Positions 18,507-28,419 are shown, numbered from the stretch's first letter. The stretch: 64,000 bases of DNA from Halomonas sp. ALS9 (GCF_001651035.1 NZ_LXRG01000201.1:237589-301588); one strand, 5' to 3'. Numbers and translations: made by a program. Notes: generated by a model not told the origin, from the sequence alone.

Positions 18507-19304
18507 ATGCAGGCGCTCCCTTTCGCCACGATGGCTTTTATTATTTATGTTGCCGCTGCCATCTGGCAGGGCATGACGCTGTTCCGGCGTGTACCGCCCC
18601 GCCAGGGCATGGTGCGTCTGCTTGCCGTACTGGGTTTACTGCTACACATTCCTGTCGTGATCAAGCTAATGGGGCAATCACCAGGCCTGCTGCCAGGCTT
18701 TACCACCAGCGCTACGCTGTTGATGGCGGTGGCGGTTAACGTGGTGCTGGTAGCCAGCCTGTTTAAACCAGTGCTTAACGCTGGCATTGCGCTGTTTCCG
18801 CTAGCGGGCATTGCGCTACTCGCCGCCACTTGGCTGCCTAATCAAGGCGGCCACACCGGCCTGACGCCAGGCATTTTATTGCACGCGATAAGCTCAGCGC
18901 TGGCCTTTGCCGTATTGGCGATTGCCGCCGTTCAAGCCGTGCTGGTCGGCCTGCAGAACCAGGCGCTGCGCCACCACCATATTCGCGGCATTGTGCAGTC
19001 GCTGCCTCCGCTAACCACCATGGAACGGGTGCTGTTCGAACTGGTCTGGGCGGGCATTATTCTATTGACGCTCTCCATCGCCAGCGGGCTTATTTTTCTG
19101 GACAACTTCTTTGCCCAACATTTGGCGCATAAAACGGTGTTGTCACTGCTCGCCTGGATAATCTTCACCACGCTTTTGATCGGCCGCTACCGCTTTGGCT
19201 GGCGGGGCATGCGGGCAGTGCGTTGGACATTGGGCGGCTGTGGCCTGCTGGTATTAGCCTACTTTGGCAGTAAGTTCGTACTTGAGATTGTACTCAATCG
19301 ATAG
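18507..19304 (+). CDS. ypjD: YpjD/CcsA-like inner membrane protein
   Basis: A 265-residue protein with about eight hydrophobic helices, of the HemX/CcsA (cytochrome c assembly) superfamily. Histidines and the WAGIILLT segment in the C-terminal half match this family, whose core resembles a haem-handling domain. Neighbouring ffh and corC is the classic Pseudomonas/E. coli position of YpjD. The ATG at 18507 is preferred over an upstream in-frame start because it begins directly at the first helix (MQALPFATMAFIIYVAAA). Confidence 0.85.
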   Translation: MQALPFATMAFIIYVAAAIWQGMTLFRRVPPRQGMVRLLAVLGLLLHIPVVIKLMGQSPGLLPGFTTSATLLMAVAVNVVLVASLFKPVLNAGIALFPLAGIALLAATWLPNQGGHTGLTPGILLHAISSALAFAVLAIAAVQAVLVGLQNQALRHHHIRGIVQSLPPLTTMERVLFELVWAGIILLTLSIASGLIFLDNFFAQHLAHKTVLSLLAWIIFTTLLIGRYRFGWRGMRAVRWTLGGCGLLVLAYFGSKFVLEIVLNR

Positions 19305-19409
19305 CCACTCAACTGCTGACGGGGGCACCACCACGTCTTTGGTTGTCTTGACACACCACTCGCTACCTTCTACAAATCGAGCCTAATTCGCCACAAAGGA
19401 CTTTTCGAC

Positions 19410-20684
19410 TTGAGCGACGACTTCCCCCTGGGGTTACTGTTCGGCCTGCTAGCCTTACTGATACTGCTTTCTGCGTTTTTCTCCAGCTCTGAAACCGGCA
19501 TGATGTCGATTAACCGCTACCGCTTGAGCCATCAAGCTAACAGCGGTGACCGCAGAGCCAAACGGGTTATGCGCCTGCTCACCCGACCTGACCGCCTGAT
19601 TGGCGTTATCCTGATCGGCAACAACTTCGTCAATAACCTAGCGGCATCAATTGCCACCATCATCGCCATTCACTTTTTTGGTGACGTATCAGGGCCTGCC
19701 ATCTCTACTGCCCTGCTGACCATCACGATTCTGATTTTTGCCGAAGTAACGCCGAAGACCTACGCCGCGATTAAGCCTGAGCGTATCGCCTATCCCACCT
19801 CCTACGCGCTTGAGCCGCTGTTAAAGCTGCTTTACCCGCTGGTCTGGCTGGTCAACGTCATGTCTAACGGCTTGCTCCGGCTGGTGGGTGTGAAAAGCGT
19901 TGATAACGGTGGCGATAGCCTAACCCGCGACGAGCTGCGCACGGTGGTTCACGAGGCAGGCACGCTGATCCCCTATCGTCACCGGGCGATGCTGCTATCG
20001 ATTCTCGACCTTGAGAACGTCACCGTGAATGACATTATGGTGCCGCGACATGAGGTACTGGGCATCGACCTGGATGATTCGCTAGAAGATATTTTGACCC
20101 AGATCCGTACCAGTCAGCACACCCGGCTACCGGTCTATAAAGGCGATATCAATAATATTATCGGCATGCTGCATCTGCGCAACGCAGCCCGCTTTCTGTC
20201 CCGTGACGAAGTCACCAAAGCATCGATTGTGCAGGAGGCTCGCGAGCCCTACTTTATTCCTGAATCCACGCCGCTTCATACACAGTTGCTCAACTTTCAA
20301 AAGCAGAAGCGGCGTATCGGCATTGTGGTGGATGAGTACGGCGACGTGGAAGGCTTAGTCACACTGGAAGATATTCTGGAAGAGATTGTGGGCGAGTTCA
20401 CCACCGATGTCTCTGAGGATGAAGAGATCCATCAGCAGGACGACGGTAGCCATGTGATTGAAGGCACCGCCAATATCCGTGAAATTAATAAGATGCTTGG
20501 CTGGCAGCTACCTACCGACGGACCCAAAACGCTCAACGGGCTCATTCTTGAGCACCTCGAAGCCTTTCCAGAAGGCCCAGCGTGCCTGCAGATTGGCAAT
20601 ATGCGCATGGAGATTTTGGAGATTCGCGATAATCTCATCACCTCGGCACGCTGCTGGCAAAAGCTGCGGGCGCCACGCCGCTAG
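19410..20684 (+). CDS. yfjD: CNNM/CorC-family membrane protein with CBS domains (YfjD)
   Basis: A 424-residue HlyC/CorC (TlyC) family protein. An N-terminal DUF21 transmembrane domain (about four helices, with SSSETGMMSINRYRL near residue 26) is followed by paired CBS domains starting at DIMVPRHEV around 210, including DEYGDVEGLVTLEDILEEIVGE, and a C-terminal transporter-associated domain. The family is linked to Mg2+/Co2+ efflux. The start is TTG at 19410, with AAGGA about 9 bp upstream; no better ATG lies before the first helix. Confidence 0.92.
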   Translation: MSDDFPLGLLFGLLALLILLSAFFSSSETGMMSINRYRLSHQANSGDRRAKRVMRLLTRPDRLIGVILIGNNFVNNLAASIATIIAIHFFGDVSGPAISTALLTITILIFAEVTPKTYAAIKPERIAYPTSYALEPLLKLLYPLVWLVNVMSNGLLRLVGVKSVDNGGDSLTRDELRTVVHEAGTLIPYRHRAMLLSILDLENVTVNDIMVPRHEVLGIDLDDSLEDILTQIRTSQHTRLPVYKGDINNIIGMLHLRNAARFLSRDEVTKASIVQEAREPYFIPESTPLHTQLLNFQKQKRRIGIVVDEYGDVEGLVTLEDILEEIVGEFTTDVSEDEEIHQQDDGSHVIEGTANIREINKMLGWQLPTDGPKTLNGLILEHLEAFPEGPACLQIGNMRMEILEIRDNLITSARCWQKLRAPRR

Positions 20685-20699
20685 TGAGGGATAAGCAAG

Positions 20700-21365
20700 C
20701 TAACGGCGGTTGGCAAGATCTTGATCCGCCGCCGCCTTCAACGCCCTAACCCGTGCTTCAAGAAACCGTCGCAGCGCTATATCATCGGCGTCCAGGCGGT
20801 TGAGCGGCGGCCCAAAGTGCAAACTCACTGGCGCCCGAAAGCGCTTAGGGCATTTCTTTAGCGCTTTGCCGTTATGATGGGATGTCCACGACCCCCACAA
20901 GCCTGCCAGCCCTGCCGGAATCACCGGCACATCGTCCCGGGCTAGAATCGCCTCTAAGCCGCGCCGGAAGGCGTGAATCTCGCCATCCGGGGTCAGTCGC
21001 CCTTCAGGGAAGACCATCACGACCTGCCCCTCGCGTAGCGCTGCGCTGACGTCATCCAGCGCGCGCCTGAGGGCGCCAGGGCTACGCCGTTCAGACTCAA
21101 TGGGAATAGCACCGACCAACTGAAACCACCACTTAAGCCAGGGAGAATCAAAAATCGGTTGATCCATGACAAAGCGCAGCGGCCGGGGGCTAGCACCACC
21201 GAGCACCAAGGCATCCATAAAACTAACGTGGTTACACACCACCAGCGCGCCCCCCTGCTTGGGGATATGCTCACGCCCATGCACCTGTAGCCGGTAGCAG
21301 AGCCGCATTGAGACAAAAATCAGCCAGCGCAGTGCCTGGCGGGCCGCATTGACCCACCCCGTCAC
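20700..21365 (-). CDS. 1-acyl-sn-glycerol-3-phosphate acyltransferase-like protein
   Basis: A 221-residue PlsC-family acyltransferase with the catalytic NHVSFMD (NHx4D form), the phosphate-binding FPEGR in VMVFPEGRLTPDGEIH and a hydrophobic N-terminus for membrane association. It would acylate a lysophospholipid or a related acceptor. Its start overlaps the stop of the TetR gene (4 bp), so the two are co-transcribed. It is shorter than main-line PlsC proteins and may be a specialised paralogue. Confidence 0.88.
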   Translation of the reverse strand: MTGWVNAARQALRWLIFVSMRLCYRLQVHGREHIPKQGGALVVCNHVSFMDALVLGGASPRPLRFVMDQPIFDSPWLKWWFQLVGAIPIESERRSPGALRRALDDVSAALREGQVVMVFPEGRLTPDGEIHAFRRGLEAILARDDVPVIPAGLAGLWGSWTSHHNGKALKKCPKRFRAPVSLHFGPPLNRLDADDIALRRFLEARVRALKAAADQDLANRR

Positions 21366-21976
21366 GTCGACGCCTCACGATGGCGCAAGCCGGCCAAAAT
21401 AGTACTCATCAACTGATCCAGCAACTCATCCACCTTCAACTGCTGCCCCTGCCAGTAGCCCAATCGCTCATTAAGCCCAAGCTGGACTAGCCCATGAACG
21501 CTACCCCACAGCGTGCGCCCCAAACGGCGGGCTTCGAGATCATCCAGCGCTGGCTGGTAAGCTTTGATCGAGGTCTCCACTTGGGTAAATAGCGCTTCGA
21601 TCAAATCGCTTTGGCGCTGATCGAGTTCACCCTCTTGGGCCAGCGGGTAATCGAACAGCAGTTGCCAGCGGTAACAGTCCTGCTCGGCGAACCGCCAGTA
21701 AGCACGCGCCAGAGAGCGCAACCATGGCTCGGGATCATCATCGGCCAGGCTGGTAATGGTGTGCTGCAGGCGCGCCAGGGTTTCCACGTTGACGTGCTGC
21801 AATAAGTTATTGAAGCTGCCATAGAGCTTCAGTAGGGTGCTGGGGGCGCAGCCGACCTCTCTGGCCAAAGCACGCAGTGAGAGACCATGGACTGGCTGCT
21901 CAGCCAACCACTCATCACAAGCGTGCATGACCTGCGCGTGGAGGGCATCGGGCGCATGCTGTCTAGGACGGGCCAT
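21362..21976 (-). CDS. TetR/AcrR-family regulator
   Basis: A 204-residue regulator with an N-terminal helix-turn-helix (LSLRALAREVGCAPSTLLKLY near 34-54) and a TetR-type ligand-binding region with a conserved WGSVHGLVQLG segment. It overlaps the downstream acyltransferase gene and so probably regulates it, and possibly membrane-lipid functions more widely. Confidence 0.88.
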   Translation of the reverse strand: MARPRQHAPDALHAQVMHACDEWLAEQPVHGLSLRALAREVGCAPSTLLKLYGSFNNLLQHVNVETLARLQHTITSLADDDPEPWLRSLARAYWRFAEQDCYRWQLLFDYPLAQEGELDQRQSDLIEALFTQVETSIKAYQPALDDLEARRLGRTLWGSVHGLVQLGLNERLGYWQGQQLKVDELLDQLMSTILAGLRHREAST

Positions 21977-22191
21977 GGCGATCTCTTAAGGTCAACGGCA
22001 AACAAGAAGGAAGCCTCACTGCGCTTTAGCGGGAGCAAGGGATACGATAGGATACCTTACATCGAACACTGTTTTCGACACTAAAACACACCATTTCGTG
22101 CTTTATTGCGCGAAGTCCCCCGCTATGCAGGTACACTTCCTCGACGATTTTGCTTAATTCCCGGGAAGATCTTAATGAGTAGGAGATAGCT

Positions 22192-22878
22192 ATGACGGGG
22201 CGACTGCATGTGCAACATTTACCGCTGACCCGTTTAATACCGACGCTAGCCACTCCTGAACCGCTGGTTGAATCGCCCAACTTAGCGCCTAGAAGGCCCA
22301 TCTCGGCGATTCGCCTTGAGCAGGGGCAGTATCAACTCTCGTCAATTTTCTGGGGGCTAACCCCCCCCTGGCTGGAGGTACTGGATCACGCCCCCCACTG
22401 CGCCCGGGCCGAAACCCTTGAGTCACGCGCTATGTTTCGCGATGCCTTTAGCGCCCGACGCTGCGTAATTCCGGTGAGTGGTTTCTATGTCTGGAAAACC
22501 CAGCCGCGTAGCAAACAGCCCTATTTAGTCACCCAAGTATCCCGGGCACCGCTGCTATTGGGCGCACTTTGGTGCCGCTATCACACCACGTTAACGGCGT
22601 TCACTGACTCCACTGCACTGATCACCGTGCCAGCTAATTTGCTTCTATCGCCGCTAACCGACCGTTTACCGGTCACTATTCCCAGCCACGCGCTATCCGC
22701 TTGGCTCAACCCGGATACGGATTTAGCGACGCTTAATTCGCTATTAACCCCCGCGCCATTGGAACTGTTGGGCGCTTTTCCGGTATCTAAACATGTCAAT
22801 AATCCCGCCTACCAGTCACCGGCTTGTGCCCATCCCACCGGGTCGATGCTGCGCTGGGCTGTGTCACAGGAGCTGTAA
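22192..22878 (+). CDS. Catalytic-residue-less SRAP (YedK/HMCES) paralogue
   Basis: A 228-residue SRAP-domain protein. Normal YedK/HMCES proteins crosslink to abasic sites in single-stranded DNA through Cys2 of an MCGR start, helped by Asn75, Glu105 and His160 (E. coli numbering). Here the start is MTGRL (Thr2), the NARAET motif reads CARAET (Cys70), GFYEWK reads GFYVWK (Val100), and the HDRMP motif reads TDRLP (Thr156). The scaffold and DNA-contact motifs (FWGLTPPW, ARAET, MFRDAF, RRCVIP) remain. A clean AGGAG precedes the ATG, so the start is not in doubt. The insulinase gene follows with an overlapping start. Confidence 0.9.
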   Translation: MTGRLHVQHLPLTRLIPTLATPEPLVESPNLAPRRPISAIRLEQGQYQLSSIFWGLTPPWLEVLDHAPHCARAETLESRAMFRDAFSARRCVIPVSGFYVWKTQPRSKQPYLVTQVSRAPLLLGALWCRYHTTLTAFTDSTALITVPANLLLSPLTDRLPVTIPSHALSAWLNPDTDLATLNSLLTPAPLELLGAFPVSKHVNNPAYQSPACAHPTGSMLRWAVSQEL

Positions 22879-25736
22879 TGTTGCAATCCACTTGCTTAAC
22901 CCGCCGGCGGCTTTTTCCCCAGCGCGCACTGCTTGGCGTTATTGCCAGCATCGCAATGATGCCACTCGCCTTCGCCGCGAATGATGACGCTGTTGCCGAC
23001 GCCATTGCGGATACGGTCACCCCAATCATTAGCCCTTATGACAGCCGCGACTACCGAGTTTTGACGCTTGAAAATGGCCTCAATGTGTTATTGGTCAGCG
23101 ACCCGGAGGCTGACAAAGCGGCAGCGTCGATGAATGTCCGGGTCGGCAGCGCCCAAGACCCCGATGACCTTCAGGGATTAGCGCACTTTCTTGAGCACAT
23201 GCTGTTTTTAGGTACCGAACCCTACCCAGAATCCGACGGTTACCAGCGCTACATTTCCAATAATGCGGGTTCCCACAACGCCTTTACGGCGCAGCAGGAC
23301 ACCAATTACTTCTTTGATATTGAGCCGTCAGCGCTACCGGGAGCGCTTGACCGTTTCAGCGAATTTTTTCTCTCACCGCTGTTTAACGCCGACCACCTGG
23401 AAAGCGAGCGCAATATCGTTCATTCGGAGTACATGGCGCGGATTCGCGACGAATCCCGACGTGAAAACGATGTGCTCAATCAGTTACTCAACCCTGACAA
23501 CCCCACCACCGGCTTTGCTGTGGGTAGCCGGGAAACACTCGCCAGCCCGCCTGAAGGCGAAGCCACGCTGCGTGAGCGGGTGATCGATTTTTATCACCAA
23601 CATTACGACGCCAATGTGATGAACTTGGCGATTGTGGCGCCGCAGCCGCTGGATCAGTTGGAAGAGCTGGTCGCCGAACGTTTTGCCGATATTCCCGACA
23701 ACGACTTAAGCGTGCCGACGATTGACGCGCCACTGGTTGATTCAGACACGCTCCCCCACTATATCGAGCGTCAGTCGCTGCAGGATCGCCGTCAATTACG
23801 CTTCTACTTCCCGGTACCCGACCCCACCGACGACTACCGCACAAAACCCACCCAGGTAATCGCTCACCTGCTTGGTGATGAGGGTGAAGGCAGCCTGCTC
23901 GCCGTACTGCGCGATGCTGGACTGGCCGACGGGCTTTCCGCCGGCGTTGGCCGCGGTGATGGTAACGAAGCACTCTTCACTATCTCCATCAGCCTGACAC
24001 CCGCTGGCGCCGAGCGCTTGGACGATATTGAAGCCACCCTGTTTGCGGCCATTGAGCAACTGCGCAACGACGGCCTGTCCGAATGGCGCTATGACGAGCA
24101 GGCCAAGCTCAGCGAGCAAGCCTTCCGCTTCCAGCAACATGGTGCCCCGCAGCAAGAAGCCACGCGCCTCTCCATGAGCCTATCGCGCTACCCGGTAGAA
24201 GACGTGCAGTATGCGGCCTACCGCATGGATGGCCCAGACGCTCAGCGCCAGCAGACTTACCTGGATGCCCTAACGCCGGATAACATGCTGCGCTTTTACT
24301 CGGCGCCGGATGTCGAAAGCGAAACCGTCTCACCGTGGTTTAATACTCAGTGGAAAGAACAAGTGCCCGACCAGCCAGGTCAGGTACTGAGTGGCTTGGA
24401 GCTCCCTGGCCCCAACCCCTTTATTGCCAGTGATTTAACGTTACTAGAGGGCCAGGATGAACACCCCAGCCTGTTAGTCGACACGCCCTCGTTTACTGCT
24501 TGGCATATGCAGGACGCACGCTTTGACACCCCGACAGTTGAGTGGCGCGTTAGCCTGCAAAATCCCTCCGCCAGCTACTCTGCAGAAGAAGCCGTACTCA
24601 CCCGGCTGCTCGCCAGCTGGCTCAACGACAGCTTGAATGAATCTCTCTACCCAGCGTGGCTAGCGGGGCAGTCGTTTAGCGCCTACCCTCACGCCCGGGG
24701 GATGACGCTGTCGTTCTCGGGCTGGCGGGATGGCCAAACCCCGCTGATTGAACAAGCCCTTGAGCAATTAGCACACGCAGAAATCACCGGCAGCGCCTTT
24801 GAGCGCGTGCGTTATCAGCTGCAGCGGGAGTGGCGCAACGCGCCGCAGGCCTCGCTCACCGGTCAAGCCAGCCGCACGCTTGGCGAAGCCTTGCTCACAC
24901 CACAGTGGTCTACCGCCGAGCTTCTCGCCGCCAGCGAGCGCTTTGAGCGTGGTCACCTGGAAGATTTCCGGAAACGCTTCTTAAACGACCTGTACGTCGA
25001 CGCCATGGCGGTGGGTAACCTGGATGCGGACCTGGCCCGTGAACAGACACAGCTGATGCGCGCCAAGCTCAAGCCACGACTAAACCGCGACGCCATTGCT
25101 AACTTAACGCCGCTTGCGGCGAGTGAGGAGCACAGCGTGTTGCACCCTCATAGCACGCGGGATGAGTCCTTGGTACTGCGCTACTTACAAGGCCGCGACC
25201 AGACGCCAGAGGAACAAGCCACCACCGCTGTGATCGCGCAGTGGCTGGAAACGCCGTTCTACCAACAGCTACGCACCGAGCAGCAGCTCGGCTACATCGT
25301 CAACGCAGGCTATTCACCGCTGCTCGAAGCACCGGGCATTGCGCTCATAGTGCAATCCCCTGACGTAGACAGCGGCACCATTGCCGAACGCATGGAGGCG
25401 TTTCTTGACGAGGCTAACCAGCGTCTTGAACAACTTAGCGACGAGGACTTAGTGCCTTATCGTCAAGCGGTTCACGACCAGTTGCGCCAGCGCGATACCA
25501 GCCTTGCAGGCATGGCCAATCGCTATTGGCAAGCCACGGCGCTTGAAGACGTTCGCTTCGACCGCCGTGATCAGTTGGCCGAACTAGTGCTTAACGTTAG
25601 CCTTGAGGATATTAAGGCTCTCTGGCCATCGCTGCGCGAGCACACTCTGGATATACGCTTTAATCCAGGCGACGAACCTAGCGATGTAAGCGATTACCGC
25701 GAAGCACGCTCAGCGCTGCCTAAAGTGCGCGAATAA
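22878..25736 (+). CDS. Pitrilysin/insulinase-type M16 metalloprotease
   Basis: A 952-residue secreted zinc protease. The signal peptide (basic RRR, then LLGVIASIAMMPLAFA) is followed by the inverted zinc motif HFLEH (HxxEH) near residue 105, with the distal glutamate in ESERNIVHSEY, and then three further M16 domains lacking the motif. The length and layout match E. coli protease III (PtrA, 962 aa), a periplasmic peptidase. The ATG at 22878 overlaps the stop of the preceding gene and has AGGAG 6 nt upstream, giving the intact signal peptide; longer frames are rejected for that reason. Confidence 0.92.
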   Translation: MLQSTCLTRRRLFPQRALLGVIASIAMMPLAFAANDDAVADAIADTVTPIISPYDSRDYRVLTLENGLNVLLVSDPEADKAAASMNVRVGSAQDPDDLQGLAHFLEHMLFLGTEPYPESDGYQRYISNNAGSHNAFTAQQDTNYFFDIEPSALPGALDRFSEFFLSPLFNADHLESERNIVHSEYMARIRDESRRENDVLNQLLNPDNPTTGFAVGSRETLASPPEGEATLRERVIDFYHQHYDANVMNLAIVAPQPLDQLEELVAERFADIPDNDLSVPTIDAPLVDSDTLPHYIERQSLQDRRQLRFYFPVPDPTDDYRTKPTQVIAHLLGDEGEGSLLAVLRDAGLADGLSAGVGRGDGNEALFTISISLTPAGAERLDDIEATLFAAIEQLRNDGLSEWRYDEQAKLSEQAFRFQQHGAPQQEATRLSMSLSRYPVEDVQYAAYRMDGPDAQRQQTYLDALTPDNMLRFYSAPDVESETVSPWFNTQWKEQVPDQPGQVLSGLELPGPNPFIASDLTLLEGQDEHPSLLVDTPSFTAWHMQDARFDTPTVEWRVSLQNPSASYSAEEAVLTRLLASWLNDSLNESLYPAWLAGQSFSAYPHARGMTLSFSGWRDGQTPLIEQALEQLAHAEITGSAFERVRYQLQREWRNAPQASLTGQASRTLGEALLTPQWSTAELLAASERFERGHLEDFRKRFLNDLYVDAMAVGNLDADLAREQTQLMRAKLKPRLNRDAIANLTPLAASEEHSVLHPHSTRDESLVLRYLQGRDQTPEEQATTAVIAQWLETPFYQQLRTEQQLGYIVNAGYSPLLEAPGIALIVQSPDVDSGTIAERMEAFLDEANQRLEQLSDEDLVPYRQAVHDQLRQRDTSLAGMANRYWQATALEDVRFDRRDQLAELVLNVSLEDIKALWPSLREHTLDIRFNPGDEPSDVSDYREARSALPKVRE

Positions 25737-25764
25737 ACAGCGCCGTTAGACCATCGGCACCGGC

Positions 25765-27258
25765 TCAGGCGTCAAACGCCTGGGCCGGCATCATGGCTTC
25801 CACGAACATCACTAGCTCTTCCAGAATCTGCCGCTCACGATCAGTGAGCGTTTGCTGATTGTACTGAGCGATTTCCCGCGCAAACGCCTTGAGCGTAAAG
25901 CCCGCCAAAGCTGGGTCATTGATGCGCATCCAGCGAAACGCTTCCCACTGCTCGCGTTCTTCGCCCTCCAAGGTATCGGGGTAACTGCGCGCACGAAAGC
26001 GAAATAGCATCTCTTCCAAACGCGGATCCTGAAACGCAAAGCGCTGCCCTACCAAATCCCACGGCTCCATCTCGCGCACCCGTTCCATCTGCTGACGGTC
26101 GGCAGCGGAGAAAAAACTGCCGGAATAGAGCATCAGATCAGGGTCTTGGGGCGCATCGTCGTAACCTGCACTAAACACCTCCGCGACCTTCGCAGCGACA
26201 CCGCTGGCATCGCGCAGGGTTTTCCAGTGCTGCCGACAGGCCGTCACATCCAAGCCTAAGCGCTCGACGATGGTGCCGTACTCGCCCTGATGAGGCCCCT
26301 CAACGTCTTTCAAAGCACTGGCGGGGAACACCACCGGGCAACGGTTGATATGAATCACTTTCAACGGAATACGCGCCTCACCTTCGGCAAGATCCTGCTG
26401 ACTGACAAACACCCGCTCACGAATCTGCTCCGCCGACATGCTCAGCATATCGTTGGGATCAACGCTCAAATCGTAAACGATCACCCCGTTAGGGTTAGTC
26501 GGGTGTTCGGCCAATGGCATCACCAGGGCACTACAGCCCCGGCTGGCGGGATAACGGCGGGAAATATGCAGCAGCGGTTTGGCGTTGGGCAAGTCGAGCT
26601 GCTTAGCCACCGCGCGCTTTCCGCGCAGACCGAGTAGATAGTCGAACAGCTTGGCATTGCGCGCTTTGAGCAAACGCGCCAAAGCGATAGTGGCGCGTAC
26701 ATCCGCTACCGCATCGTGGGCCCCCTCATGGGCAATACCGTTGGCTGCAGTTAAGTGCTCAAGCTTAAAGCTGGGCGCACCGTCTTCGCGCAGCGGCCAC
26801 TCAATGCCATCAGGACGCAGCGCATAAAAGGCGCGCACAATATCGATCAAATCCCAGCGCGAATTGCCGTTTTGCCACTCGCGGGAATAAGGGTCGAGCA
26901 AATTGCGGTAAAACAGGTGACGGGAGACTTCGTCATCAAAGCGCAGGCTGTTGTAGCCTACTACGCAGGTACCCGGCTCGCTCATCTGGCGCTGAATCTC
27001 ACCCGCAAACACTGCTTCAGGGAGACCATGACGTTGGGCTTTTTGAGGGGTAATACCGGTAATCAAACAGGCGGCAGGATGAGGCAGATAGTCATCGGCG
27101 GGTTTGCAGTAGAGCTCAATCGGCTCGCCGATCTCGTTCAAATCGGCATCAGTGCGCAGGGCTGCGAACTGTGCCGGCCGATCACGGCGCGGATCCGCCC
27201 CGAAGGTTTCATAGTCATGCCAGAGAAAACTGGCAGGGGCAGCATTGGGTGATGCCAT
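25765..27258 (-). CDS. sbcB: Exodeoxyribonuclease I
   Basis: A 497-residue 3'-5' single-stranded-DNA exonuclease (E. coli SbcB 475 aa). The DEDDh motifs are visible: WHDYETFGADP near residue 13, the second aspartate in GYNSLRFDDEV around 100, and HDAVADVRAT near 180. The C-terminal SH3-like and helical domains follow (ELVMFVEAMMPAQ). It is convergent with the M16 protease gene. It acts in mismatch repair and limits RecF recombination. Confidence 0.95.
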   Translation of the reverse strand: MASPNAAPASFLWHDYETFGADPRRDRPAQFAALRTDADLNEIGEPIELYCKPADDYLPHPAACLITGITPQKAQRHGLPEAVFAGEIQRQMSEPGTCVVGYNSLRFDDEVSRHLFYRNLLDPYSREWQNGNSRWDLIDIVRAFYALRPDGIEWPLREDGAPSFKLEHLTAANGIAHEGAHDAVADVRATIALARLLKARNAKLFDYLLGLRGKRAVAKQLDLPNAKPLLHISRRYPASRGCSALVMPLAEHPTNPNGVIVYDLSVDPNDMLSMSAEQIRERVFVSQQDLAEGEARIPLKVIHINRCPVVFPASALKDVEGPHQGEYGTIVERLGLDVTACRQHWKTLRDASGVAAKVAEVFSAGYDDAPQDPDLMLYSGSFFSAADRQQMERVREMEPWDLVGQRFAFQDPRLEEMLFRFRARSYPDTLEGEEREQWEAFRWMRINDPALAGFTLKAFAREIAQYNQQTLTDRERQILEELVMFVEAMMPAQAFDA

Positions 27259-27352
27259 GAATAAACACTCCGCTGGGCAATGAAAAGCCCAAGCCTAGCA
27301 CACCCGCCACCCCTTTCGCCCCGTCTTCAGCTCTGTGACGTTGGTAAGGGGC

Positions 27353-27604
27353 TTAGCTCTTTGGAAGCGTAACGTTAAGCTCTAGCACAGAGCAGTTGTC
27401 TTCGCTGTCCAGGGAAATTTGAATAGCGTCATCGTCCACGTGAACGTAACGACGGATCACCTCAAGCAGTTCGCGCTCAAGCATCGGCATATAATCAGGC
27501 TGGCCGCGCTGGCTACGCTGATGCGCTACAATAATTTGCAAACGTTCTTTGGCTACAGAGGCAGATTTCCTGCGCTCACGCTTCAAGAACTCCAGTAATT
27601 TCAT
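27353..27604 (-). CDS. minE: Cell division topological specificity factor MinE
   Basis: An 83-residue MinE with the MinD-stimulating segment in residues 6-30 (ERLQIIVAHQRSQ) and the C-terminal beta topological domain (YVHVDDDAIQISLD). It starts inside the last codons of minD (4-bp overlap). MinE drives the pole-to-pole oscillation that confines MinCD inhibition away from mid-cell. Confidence 0.96.
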   Translation of the reverse strand: MKLLEFLKRERRKSASVAKERLQIIVAHQRSQRGQPDYMPMLERELLEVIRRYVHVDDDAIQISLDSEDNCSVLELNVTLPKS

Positions 27605-28419
27605 CGGCGCGCCCCCCCAAACATACGGCTCAGCAGGCCCTTACGCTGCACTTCGTGAAAACGCAGCGGCATGTCTTCACCGAGCAAACGCGATACCGTA
27701 TCGCTATACGCTTGCCCCGCATCGCTGGAGATATCGTGGGTTACCGGCACACCCTGGTTAGAAGCACGCAGCACGGCTTCCGACTCAGGAATTAAGCCCA
27801 GCAAGTTAATTGCCAAAATTTCACGTATATCGTCCAGCGTCAGCATATCGCCGGAGGTCACTCGCTCGGGGTTATAGCGAGTCACCAGCAAATGCTCCTT
27901 GATAGGGTCATCGCCCTGCTCTGCACGCCGGGTTTTCGAGGCCAGCAGCCCCAAAATACGGTCGGAGTCTCGTACTGACGATACTTCAGGGTTGGTGACT
28001 ACAATCGCTTCGTCAGCAAAGTACATGGCCAACTGGGCACCACGCTCAATACCGGCGGGTGAATCACATAGAATGAAATCGAAATCTTCTTTCAACTTCT
28101 CCAAAATCTCCGCGACACCCTCTTGGGTCAGAGCATCTTTATCGCGGGTCTGGGAAGCTGGCAAAATAAATAAATTCTCGACGCGTTTATCACGAATCAG
28201 CGCCTGGTTGAGCCCCGCTTCACCTTGAATCACATTGACTAAGTCATACACCACGCGGCGTTCGCAGCCCATGATCAGGTCGAGGTTACGCAAGCCCACA
28301 TCAAAATCGATTACAACGGTTTTTTTACCGCGCAGCGCAAGTCCAGTGGAAATTGCCGCCGCACTGGTGGTTTTACCGACCCCTCCTTTACCAGAGGTCA
28401 CTACAATTATCTTGGCCAA
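27601..28419 (-). CDS. minD: Septum site-determining ATPase MinD
   Basis: A 272-residue ParA/MinD ATPase with the deviant Walker A SGKGGVGKTT near residue 9, switch I DFDVGLRNLD, Walker B FILCDSPAGIE and a C-terminal amphipathic membrane-targeting helix (KGLLSRMFGG). It recruits MinC to the membrane. It is upstream of and overlaps minE; the 156-bp gap to minC is longer than usual but in the same direction. Confidence 0.97.
   Translation of the reverse strand: MAKIIVVTSGKGGVGKTTSAAAISTGLALRGKKTVVIDFDVGLRNLDLIMGCERRVVYDLVNVIQGEAGLNQALIRDKRVENLFILPASQTRDKDALTQEGVAEILEKLKEDFDFILCDSPAGIERGAQLAMYFADEAIVVTNPEVSSVRDSDRILGLLASKTRRAEQGDDPIKEHLLVTRYNPERVTSGDMLTLDDIREILAINLLGLIPESEAVLRASNQGVPVTHDISSDAGQAYSDTVSRLLGEDMPLRFHEVQRKGLLSRMFGGARR

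Noticed and set aside
22192..22878. SRAP protein as a sequencing-error artefact or ordinary pseudogene
   Set aside because: Four independent catalytic positions are changed by multi-base substitutions while the frame, ribosome-binding site and scaffold are intact.
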